A DNA stretch of 25,122 nt from Ettlia oleoabundans (Eukaryota > Chlorophyta > Chlorophyceae > Chlamydomonadales), in the NCBI GenBank assembly GCA_019693395.1, contig JAAMXP010002307.1:1-25122 (forward strand). Direction: 5' to 3'. This document shows, piece by piece, positions 1 to 9,148 of this stretch (the first letter of the stretch is position 1; each line of letters begins with the position of its first letter). The notes beneath the pieces were generated by a model. It was given only the letters and a program-made list of their open reading frames with translations, was not told the DNA's origin and ran no database searches. The position numbers and the translations under genes were made by a program.

Positions 1-3000
1 TGCTGTCGGGAGTTGCAGACGCTGCCAAGGCTGCGGGTGTGCTGCCTGCGGCGCTCTGGTTATAATGCCGCATAGCAAAGCGAGCTCAACTGGTTTTAAC
101 GGTGTCACGACTCCTTTTCATAGTGCTTGACTTCCACATTTCTTACCAGTATCAAGTGCACGAAACTCTGGCCCAAAAAGGCTTACATACATCCCTTGTA
201 TCACGTGTACAGCAAACCCAAACCTTCTGTCCCCCGTAAAACAGTGCTGTGCATCATGGCCAGTCCGGAAGAATGAGATTGTTGTGAGTATGGTGGTCTG
301 CAATGGAGGACAAGTGTGGTAAACCCTTTTCTACGCTCTCAACACTGAACAGAGCAGCGCTGCGTATTCATTACAATACGAAGAGCATTAAACGGATGCT
401 GGCCCAGCCAGAGATGGCAAAGGCCGGCCCGTGCAGCACCGCAGCAGGCGGCGCAAAGAAAGCCGTGCCAGCAAACGACGATTCACGCATATGCTTGCCG
501 CTTGTAGTTGGAATTGTGCCCGCAACACTTCCCTTGGTGCCTGAACCGCTTGCAGGGTGCGCATGCTGGCTGTTAACCTGCGACGCCAAGTGAGTGAAGC
601 CGCCTTTGCTCCTTTGCGCATCATTGGCTCATAGAACGTGTAATGGATGCACTCACATTTGTCTTTTGTCGCAGCTCACCCCGAGCCTCCTGGGAACGCT
701 GAGGACGGCGGCTGCGAGCTTTAGCGCATCAGCCGAGGTACATTGCAAAATGCTGATATCAGAAGGAACACAACAGATGCTCCCCGCATCTGTGCTTGAT
801 TGCTTGCGCCCAGCCGTGGCGCCGCCACCCCTTGCCCGCCGCCAGACACCTATTGCCGCCTCCTTCATGTTAGCAGGCTGCTGTTGATGAAGCAAATCTG
901 CCTCCTTCACCCGTTTGCATGCATTCACCTGCAATGACTCCCAACATTGCCTGCCAACCATCACTGCGCAGCCAGCCGAGGCGCTAGATGGCGCATCCCT
1001 CATTTCTATCGACGGGCATGGCTGCGTGGTCCTTAATCCTCACATCAACGGCGATGCTCCAGCCAGCAGCAGCAAGGTATACCTGCCGCTGCGTCGTTGG
1101 CCCATTGGGCAGCGTCTGGCAAATGCCCCCGCCCTTGGCCGAGGTCGGCCAGAAGCCACAAAGCAATTCTTGCTGTTGCTTGTGGTGCCGCCATGGGTGC
1201 ACCCACATCACCGCCACTTTGTCTGGTTGTCCCCCCTGCGCAGGTGAATCGCACCGCTCGGACACGCCCTCGCAGCAGCTCCCCCCGCCCTCGTCGGCAT
1301 CAGCAGCGGTGGCAGCCTCGGCGGTCGTCAGAGCCGCACCCTTCATTTGCTGCGCAAGATGTGAGCAGCACAACGGATGCGGGCAGGCTGTCGCTTGCAC
1401 TGGCAAGCGCCCCCAGCATTCTAGAGACAGCGAAGCTGCTAGTGGCACAGCGAGCTATCGTCGACAGCCACCATCTGTTGCAAGCAATCTGCCAGATGGG
1501 TCGGTTGCAGCGCCTGTCTGGCTCCAGAGGCTGGAACCCCTCTCCGGCGCCAGCAGACCAGGAGGCGTTTGCCGGCACACTGGAAGTGGCTTTTGAGCTG
1601 CTGGCCGGCGAGAAGCGCCAGCTGAGCTTCCGAGAGTGCTGCCAGCTACTGGAGGCTTCCGCCTGGATGGCACTGCCACTGACCCCAGACCAGCAGGCAG
1701 TCATCGAAGCAGCGCTGGTTCAATCCCTGACCACAGGCGGTGGCAGGGGTTTTGATGGCGGCAGCGCCACAATGGCAGAGCTGCTTTTTTCCAGCTACTT
1801 GAGGCTAGGCATGCAGCCAGGAAGCCAGCTGGCTGCCGCTCTGGCGCGACTCAGGGACGGCAATGAAAAGGCAAGCAGCTGCACTAGGAGACGTTACCTG
1901 CTGCTGCAATCTGTTGGTGCACATTGCATGGCTCATATATGCGTGACCGCCAGTTCCGACCTGCTGCGCCTGCTGCTCCTGCCATTCTCTGCTGCCTGCT
2001 CCGTTCTCGTTGATGGCGGGCCTTGCAGGTGCTGCGCCAGTATGCCTGCTGCGTGTTTGTCTTTCCTTACTGTGGCCCATTGCTGATCCTGCCATTCACA
2101 ACCTGCTGTTCCTGGTTTTTCTGCCGCGTTGCTGCACTGTACAATCCCCGTACTGCCCTGCCAGGCCTATAGGTGTAGTCTCTTTGGCAGACACACATTT
2201 GGCTCGCTCATAGCAGTTCAATGCGTTCTTTTGCAGGATAATTCCGCTGCTGATGACACAGAGGCATCATTGCACCTTCCGCAGCAGCAGGAGCAGCAGC
2301 AGCAGCAGCAGGACAGCAGCTTAACCGACGTCAACCCAAGCGGTAGATTGACCTTGAAGTTACGATGGCCTAGCAGCTATGCTCGTTTGCTTAAGTTGCT
2401 GGTGCTACACAGCAGCGAGCTGGATCTTATCCACTTGATGACCGCCTTGTTCAGCATGGTGCGACTGAGGAACGTATGCGATGCCACAGGCACAACTGCG
2501 TGTCGCCAACAGGCCTTTGAAACCGTCATGCAGCGCACGTTGGCGGTGCTGGCGTCCCGGGATGCAGAGGCGGCCGCAGCAGCTGGCCCCAAGCATGTTT
2601 GTCAGATATCCGTGTGGGCAGCCCGCATGGGGGTGCACCTGAGCTCGGACCAGGAAGCAGCAATGGAGGCGGTGGTTCTCCGCTCCATGCCAGCGTTAGA
2701 AAGCTCCTGCCTCCGTTCCCTGGTCAGCTGGTGCGTCAGGCACGGTGGGCAGTCCAGCAGCGCCTTGCAAGCTGCTGTAACAGAGGCAGCTGAGCGGCTG
2801 CTGCCAGCTGTGCAGTCACCGCAAGAACTTGCGGGAATCTTGGAATGCTGGCAGACGCTGGGGTGGCGGGTTACTTCCACACTAGAGTCAGCAGCACAGG
2901 GCGCCGCACTCAGCATGCTGACGGCGACGCCGCCGCCAACAGCGTTCGGGGTGCTCCGCCTGCTGCAAGGCTTCGCAGAGGGACGTTGGCCCCTCACCCC

Positions 3001-4110
3001 CGAGCTAGCAGGAGAGCTACGGCTAGCTGTGCTGCGCGGCCTGCCGGGGGCCAAAGCCCGCTGGGTGTCCTCCACACTTTCCTGCTGCCGCAAGCTGGGC
3101 TTACTACCTGAAGAGCAGCTTCAGGGCGCCTTCCTAGCGGCGGCACAAGCCAGTCTGCCAGACGCAGATCTTGAGACCTCCCTGGCACTGCTTGCCCGCC
3201 TGCTACTGCCTCTGCAACCGCAGGTGGGCTGGCTGCTTGCATGGCAGGTCCCTGCCTTGGAACAACATGCATGTGCCTGTAGAATGTCTCTTGCTGCTGT
3301 GGTAGGGGGGCAGTTATCTTCCAACTTCTGCATATGTGTGATTGGTGTTGGGCCTTGCAGCCTTATATGGCGCGTGGAGCCGTGCACACGAGTCTGCATT
3401 GCTTTTGTAGGTGTGAATGACGGTATTGACAAGGCAGTGCAAGCACTCGCAGCTTTGCACAGCAATGCACCTGCCAGCTAATGCGTTGCACCCCAATGCA
3501 CCCATGCTGGCTGTGCAGGGGTGGCAGTTCAGCACAGCGCCGCCAGCTATGCAGGTGGCGTTGAAATCGCTACTGCACCAGCTGCAGCGTAAAATTGGCG
3601 CTGCAATGGAGGGCCGTGCCGCTGCAGAGGATGGTCAGGGCCAGCATTTGCATCCGGTACGCTATGCAGCCGTGTTTGCCCATTGCCCACTGCCCGCCCT
3701 TTCCAAGTTGCTAGCACAATCAGGCAGTCCAGACAAGGGTGCTTGCAACAACAGAAGGCACAACACAGGGGTTTTCTTGGTGGAGGCGCTCCAAGAGGGT
3801 TGCCTCATGTTGTCGAAACCTTGAAGTCTTCAAGGCTCGCAGTCTTTCAGGCCTGCGCTTGCCCCCCTTTCCCTGCTTGCAGCACCCCCGCTTCATCCTG
3901 GGGTCCATGGCGCACTGCCTGCAGCTGCTGTCGGCCGTCGGTTTGCAACCTGGTGATGGAGAGCTGAAAGCATTCACCAGCTACCTCAAACGCCACCAGC
4001 GGCACCTGTCACCTAAGCAGAGGGACTGGGTGCGCGGCGCATATGAAGCGTGGCAGCGGGAGGGTGGACGCCTTGAGGCGCCTTTTCCGACTTCGGCGGG
4101 GGAGGGATGA
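1..4110 (+). CDS. OPR-like helical-repeat protein, 3' part (5' end outside window)
   Basis: Proposed exons: <1-58, 556-589, 675-737, 972-1076, 1244-1870, 2237-3223, 3519-3656 and 3883-4110, stop TGA at 4108. Codon phase is kept across every junction, giving about 745 residues. The product is Leu/Ala-rich with repeated helix pairs about 38-42 residues long. Stretches such as SPQELAGILECWQTLGW and the segment encoded at 556-737 resemble the OPR consensus (P..W, then SPQEL..xLwAL..LGW). In green algae OPR proteins are mostly nucleus-encoded factors for processing, stability or translation of single chloroplast or mitochondrial mRNAs; that role here is inference. The first two exons are weakest, because the donor GTTATA at 59 is poor. 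The 3519 exon could end later than 3656. A CAG run encodes a Gln patch. Other alpha-solenoids (FASTK-like, HEAT-like) are alternatives. The gene converges with the SET gene. Confidence 0.55.
59..555 (+). other. Proposed intron of the OPR-like gene, no feature seen
   Basis: This 497-base stretch lies between two short proposed exons. It has open frames on both strands, but none shows recognisable protein motifs or joins in phase with the downstream exons. The acceptor at 549-555 (CTTGCAG) is good and the donor at 59 is weak, so an unrecognised exon could lie inside. Confidence 0.35.
1871..2236 (+). other. GC-AG intron in the OPR-like gene
   Basis: The exon ends AAG and the intron begins GCAAGC, the classical GC-donor consensus (AG|GCAAG). 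The acceptor is TTTTGCAG at 2229-2236. Phase 0 is preserved on both sides, and the frame upstream stays open past the donor without repeat-like protein, which supports the junction. Confidence 0.6.
2282..2311 (+). repeat. In-frame CAG microsatellite (Gln run)
   Basis: Three CAG codons, one GAG and six CAG codons in a row encode a Gln-rich patch near the start of the 2237-3223 exon. Such runs are common in algal nuclear proteins and are likely to vary in length between strains. Confidence 0.85.
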
Positions 4111-4205
4111 CACAACAATCGAGCAAAGCCCTGCACCAGGTGTCGGTGCAGGCTCAGGCCACTGGCACCACGGTCACCGGCTCAGCAGTGGGCAAGTAAC
4201 GCCTC

Positions 4206-4247
4206 GCAACTTGCATGTAAGGCTTAGCAACTTGCATGAAAGGCTTA
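4206..4247 (+). repeat. Two tandem 21-bp copies between convergent genes
   Basis: Copies at 4206-4226 and 4227-4247 differ at one base. The first holds TGTAA and the second TGAAA at the same place, so only the first keeps the algal poly(A) pentamer. They lie in the putative 3' UTR of the OPR-like gene. Confidence 0.85.
4216..4220 (+). terminator. Candidate TGTAA poly(A) signal of the OPR-like gene
   Basis: TGTAA lies about 106 bases after the stop codon, a normal distance for a chlorophyte 3' UTR. A second TGTAA at 4277-4281 is an alternative. The motif is short, so position is the main support. Confidence 0.4.
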
Positions 4248-4291
4248 GCCACCCTCATTCTGTGCTTGAGAAAGTGTGTAACCGTCACAGA

Positions 4292-4296
4292 TTACA
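4292..4296 (-). terminator. Candidate TGTAA poly(A) signal of the SET gene
   Basis: TTACA on the plus strand reads TGTAA on the minus strand, 68 bases past the SET stop. With the plus-strand signals at 4216 and 4277, the 3' UTRs of the two convergent genes would abut or overlap. Confidence 0.35.
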
Positions 4297-4363
4297 GCAG
4301 CCGTTGCGGAACATTTGCATGGCTGGCATACGGCATGTGTTGTCACAGGTGCGGCATTGCATG

Positions 4364-7300
4364 TCACTCGGCAGACAGCAGCAGGGCATCCCACAGTACC
4401 ATCTTTTTGTAACAACGGAACAGCACAGGCAGGGTGTTGCCTGCGCTGCTGATAGTGTCTGACGCACCAACACTGTCAGAATCAGAGTCAGCAGCATCAC
4501 TGGGTTGTGAGGTGCCTGCCTCAAATGCCTGTTGCTGCTGCAGTTGCTGAAGCAGCGCTGCATCTGCAGCTGACATTGCTCCCGCATCTAACATAGGAGT
4601 AACTGGAGGCGGAGCAGCACCTCTTACACTGCCGCTGCCACTGCCTCCTTCACTGCTGCTGCTGGTGTTACTGCCTATCTTTGTCGACGCTGCCGTGTCC
4701 TGCAATCCTGTGCCCTCAGCCCCGTCGCCACGCCCCAACACGCCGCCATGCCGTGCTTCGCACGCTGCCACGGCGGCCCCGTAATGCGCCAGCGCCGCAC
4801 CCCAGCTGTGCTGCTGCTGCCCTGTTTGCTGCTCCCAGGCTGCCAGCCGCTGCAGGTCATCCAGAAGAGGGGTGGGCATGCCCTTCAGCAGCTGGCGGCA
4901 GCGCAGCCCCACAGCAAGCCGCATGTGCTCTTGCCAGCTGGAGCCTAATGCCGCTACTCCCACTCCTACAGACCGCTCCCTCTCAGCCCCGTCATCCTCC
5001 TTCTGCTGCTGCCCTTGCTCCCGCTGTTGCTCTGCCTGCGGCTGCTGCTGCTGGGCTGACTGCTGGGCCTGCTGTGGTTGGGCCTGCTGCTGCTGGGCCA
5101 CTGCTTCATACAGGGTGCGAAAAGCGGCCAGCAGGCGGCCATCCACCATGCCACCAGCTGCAGGGCAGGCAGGCACGTCACAGCAGAAATGCTTGAAGCT
5201 GGGGAGGATTGCAGAACGCAAGGTACTGTGCAACATGGGAAACAACCAGCTTGGCAGGTAACCAGGGCCGGGGGCACAGTTGAAAGAGGAAGCGAGAGTC
5301 TGTGCTATCGTGCAGCTGCAATCTAAGGATCTTGCAGCTGCTTTACCTTACATGAAACCGCACCTCCCACTGAGACCACCCCTGCCTACCCATCCCGCCA
5401 ACACTTCACCACCCATGTGAAGCTGCCTCACTCACCAGACAGCTTTATTTTTGACAGCTGGGCCCGGATGACTTCCGCCTCTGCCTCTGGTACTGCTGCC
5501 AGTACCGCCTCTGCTGCCGCGGTACCACCTTCCTCCTGCTCCGCAGCTCCATACGCTGCATTTATGACCAGCTGAAGACGCTGTGGCTGCGTGGAACCGA
5601 CTGGCAGGAAAGAATCCAGCCACCAGTCAATGCCTTCTTCGATGTCTGCGGATAGTTGCACATGCCAGAGGGATGAGATTTGGGGCAGTTGTTATGGTGG
5701 GATGAATTTAATGGCGAGGAAAAGCCTTGTGTCTGGATTTCTGTCCACATCATGCGTGCTTGATAAGGGGGCAAGAAAGTAGGGCCACCTGTGAAGAGTG
5801 CGACGTCGTCGTGGGGGTTCCGGGGTGGCACGAAGCCGTAGTGCAGGGCAAAGTCGTCGTTACTGCGCTCGCCTGCACACGTATGGCAGTAAAGATGGAG
5901 TGTAGGGCATGCCTCAGCTCAGCGACGTGTGCAAGGGAAAGGGCTGGCGGGAGGTTCCAGCTGGAAGTTGATGCCCATCCACTGGCCAACACCATCAGAG
6001 AATCGGTGTTGCCTGGCTACACGGCGAATTTTCCTCACATTACAGCACTGTTGTGACGGCACAGGTGACGCACCGTAAGAGAGCAGGAGTTCCTCGCCAG
6101 CGGCTATGTCTCGAGTGGCAGTCACATGCATCTCCCACTCCCCATCCGGAGAGGAGGGCGGCTTGAGGTCCCACCTGCTCATGTGGGTGGCAAGTCAGCT
6201 CAGGCAAGGACGGCAAGGCGGCCAAGCCGGTTTAGGGGAGAAGGCACCAGTGACTCCCTTGCGCTTCCTTGTGTATTTGTTGCGGGTACCATGAAGGTTG
6301 GGCGGAGTGTGAAAAAACATGCTATGGATGACTAGCAACTTGATACTTTGACGCAAAAATTCTATAGTACGAAGAAGGAATAGCAATCGTGGCAGTAGCG
6401 GCAAAGCGCGGATAGCACAGTGGCGCAGTGCAATCCTTGCAGCAACCAGCCCTGCCACCCACATTAACACAACCAACACATCTTTAGTGAACTCATAATA
6501 TTTGACACCCAACATACCCGTTGACCTACCCGCATGCATGAACGGGCGCATGTACACACACCTGACATTGTCCAAGGCCTGCACAGTGGGGGGTGCTGTC
6601 CCTGGTGGGCTGGTCACACAGTCGCCTGCATGGTTGAGCATGTCAACAAGCGGAACTAGCATCCGCACGCCCATGCCGCCTGCGCTGCTTCGGCCGGGGG
6701 CGCCAAAGGTGCGGGAATGCACCACCTGGAGTGGGGGCACAAGTGCAAAGAAGATAGCTGTCAGCACTGCTAGACAGCACTTGATAGCAATATGTTGGGA
6801 CTATGGCACTGCATGTTCCAGTGTCACGACATGAAATGCAGCAACGCACCGACAGGGCCCACTCCCATTGTTCCCGGGTGAAGCTCCTGTCCAGCTGGCA
6901 TACTGAGGTGGACAGCCAGCTGGCATGATCCAGCTGGCGCCGCATGGGCTCGTACTGCAGCCAAGGGCAGTGCCATCACGTGCTTAGCGAGTTGTTAGGT
7001 TGTTGTATGCTGCTGGATTGTACTAGTACTAATGCATTGGTAGTTTGGGGAGGTGTGCAAGGCAGTCGGCCAAGTGAGGAGGGGGATGCAAAGACGCGCT
7101 GGGTAGGCCAGTAACTTGGATGTTCCAAGGTTGGTACAATAGCAAGCTTCAGCTGAGAGGTGTGTGGAGTTATGCTGGGCAAGCATGCAGCCAAGATTAG
7201 CATAGTGTATCCACGGAACGGCTGTGCCTGAAAAGGATGCCACTTGCAACAAACGAAAAAGTTGCTCCTCCTCAATATCCCATCTTAAAGTGAATGGCAC

Positions 7301-8625
7301 GAGCTTTGATTCTGCAGCGCACACCTCAATGGCCTGCACATCCTCCCAGCTGAACGTGATTGGCGGCGAGGGCACGGCCTTGGGCAGCACCTGCGCCAAA
7401 CAGCAGGGACTGAAGACGACATGTTACCACTGTTGCACATGAAAAATAAAAAGCGGGGGACATTCCAGCAGCAACAAGCACCCTCGGATGACACAGAAAC
7501 ATCAACAAGAACCATCAGCCCTCGCAGACAGCAGCGCACGCAGTTCACATGCACACGCTGCACACACAATGCACATGAGCATCCTGTAAGCCCTGAGCTG
7601 AACTAGCACAGACATTGCGCAAAACGTGCGGAGGACAACCAGCGAAAGCACAGCCCCGCCCAACACAAAACAGAACGGCACAGCAACAGCCGGAGAAGAA
7701 GCAAGAGATCCTGCGCTGAAAAGCAGCTTGCAAGCTCCCCTGGAGCAGCAGCATACCAAGATTCAGATGCACAGTACCACCACAAGAGCAGCCGCTTCAC
7801 CAGCTGCAGCGACACAGGACGCCGCCAGCGGCTGGCCCCCTAAGCTCAGCAGCATAGGGCACTTCAGAATTGACCCAACGTGGCAGCGCACGCACGTTGA
7901 GGTAAGGCTGCCAAGGGCACTGGTCCCCTTGCTGCACCATGCTCAGCAGCAAGCCGGCAAGCCGTATGCTCCAGGGCTGCTCGTTTGCCTCTGTGTACTG
8001 CTCATCCTTGTCGTCTCCCTCGCTGGCTGTGTCATTTGTGATGGCCAGGCGCGTGCCCAGCCGCATGACTGTCTCGCCCGCTGCAGCACCCAACAACCGT
8101 TCAAGCGATTATGGTTGGTGACAGAATGCATCAGCTGGGTGGAAAGGGAACTGCAATGTGCTTACGGGGGCCTAGCTGTACTATTGATGCAGCTAAAACG
8201 CACAAGCCAGAGCATTGAATGATGTCACTGTTGTCCTCAGGGGGGCAATGTGACTGCAGTCGGCTTGCCTCACCTGATATAATCTGCAGGCTAACCAAGC
8301 CACGTTCCCCTCCTTCGCCTTCAAACAGCGCTATCTTGCTGTCTTCCCTGCCAATGCCATCCACGCCTGGCAGAAAAGGATTTTAATTGAGGCAGGGTAG
8401 ACTCAGGAAGGAAGGACCTCTCATCATCACACTAACACGCACACACAACATCAGCAGCCGCGGACCGGTTTGTGGACTGTCCTTCGTATGAGGTACTACC
8501 CAGCTGATCTGCCCACCATTGGCAAGCAGCCAGCGGAGAAAAGCTTGAAGGTAAGCGGAGTTCTCTTCCTGCGGCTCTGCCTGCTGCTCTGCTGCTGGCG
8601 GCACGGCAGCCGTCGCGTCTGCCAT
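4364..8625 (-). CDS. SET-domain protein lysine methyltransferase, LSMT/SETD3/SETD6-like
   Basis: Exons in transcription order: 8625-8500, 8366-8274, 8080-7896, 7390-7325, 6954-6850, 6725-6562, 6174-6074, 5872-5789, 5645-5436 and 5157-4364; about 640 residues. The family transfers methyl from S-adenosylmethionine to lysines of non-histone proteins (Rubisco large subunit, actin, NF-kB relatives). Visible landmarks: FLRWLLANGG at the start, the SET-I region WEDVQAIEYEP, ALSVVHSRTF, the AdoMet-binding LVPLVDMLNH (Asn near residue 223), GEELLLSYG with the catalytic-site Tyr near 280, then HYGFVPP. An Rubisco-LSMT substrate-binding domain follows and ends with FRCYKKMVLWDALLLS. This domain carries a long Gln-rich insert and acidic/Ser-rich linkers. 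All junctions keep phase except exon 1 to exon 2, where the only good donor (TGG|GTAGTA) leaves phase 0 but exon 2 needs phase 1. The substrate is unknown. Confidence 0.85.
6955..7324 (-). other. Intron 4 of the SET gene, no feature seen
   Basis: The donor is GAG|GTGTGC and the acceptor TTGGCTGCAG. Splicing here joins AIE to YEP, which matches the family exactly. Readthrough into the intron keeps a frame open for a while but gives no family-like sequence. I see no element inside. Confidence 0.7.
7391..7895 (-). other. Intron 3 of the SET gene, no feature seen
   Basis: This is the longest intron of the gene (505 bases). The donor is AAC|GTGCGT and the acceptor TTTGGCGCAG, joining PYLN to VLPK in phase 0. 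Open frames inside on both strands have no recognisable domain. No repeat or RNA gene was seen. Confidence 0.7.
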
Positions 8626-8823
8626 GAGCCTCGATTTCTTGCAGCGGTCGTTGCAACGGATTATTGAACTAAAGGTTGCTGAGCCCCATTTGCACAGTTT
8701 TCTGCGGCTGAAGGTAGCCCAGGTTAGGGCTGAGAGCAAACAAGGTGGTCTCGCTGGGCCAGCAGTGACCGATGGATTCGAAATCCGCGACATGAACCTC
8801 TCAGAGTAGTTGCGATTGACCAT
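8626..8823 (-). other. Possible N-terminal transit-peptide extension of the SET protein
   Basis: The frame of SET exon 1 stays open upstream to ATG codons at 8823 and 8793. The added 56-66 residues are rich in Ser, Arg, Ala and Cys and almost lack acidic residues, as organelle transit peptides do. Plant Rubisco LSMT enzymes are chloroplast-targeted, which makes this credible. The ATG at 8625 remains the conservative start, because this stretch could equally be 5' UTR that is open by chance. Confidence 0.4.
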
Positions 8824-9148
8824 GGCGCCAGTTGACGCTAGTTATAATGAGAACACAACTGTAAAGGACGAAGAGTCGCAAGGTGGGGATGTACAGCCAA
8901 AGACATTCCCAAGTACTGCGTGAAGCCCCTTAGTACATGACGGTAAAGCGATGATGGGAAGGCCTGGCCTGGCCATGCTGCGTGCTGCGCCATGCTGGAG
9001 CGCCGAACCCCGCGGAAGTTCCGTCACGTAACCCAGTGTTAACGCAGCAGCAGCCTTTACTGCGATCCTCATTGAAAGGTTTGAGGTTGCACCCTCCTTT
9101 GTAAAGTTCTCGGTTTCACCTTGCGGTGTGGCTTTTGGGACACCAACA
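8824..9148. promoter_or_regulatory. Divergent intergenic region between SET and P450 copy A
   Basis: About 325 bases (523 if the SET start is at 8625) separate two genes that point away from each other, so both promoters should lie here. A TATAAT-like stretch at about 8842 is the only AT-rich core-like motif I noticed, about 300 bases before the P450 ATG. No conserved operator could be identified. Confidence 0.4.

Noticed and set aside
988..1596. Plus-strand open frame of 202 codons and minus-strand frames at 984-1448 and 653-1003
   Set aside because: They lie over the OPR-like exons in other frames or across its introns. Their Ser/Cys/Pro-rich composition is typical of shifted readings of GC-rich coding DNA.
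4681..5261. Plus-strand open frames rich in Ala, Pro and Cys
   Set aside because: They are antisense to the Gln-rich last exon of the SET gene.
7626..8222. Plus-strand open frame of 198 codons
   Set aside because: It is the antisense shadow of SET exon 3 and flanking introns. The minus strand carries the family motifs with matching splice phases.
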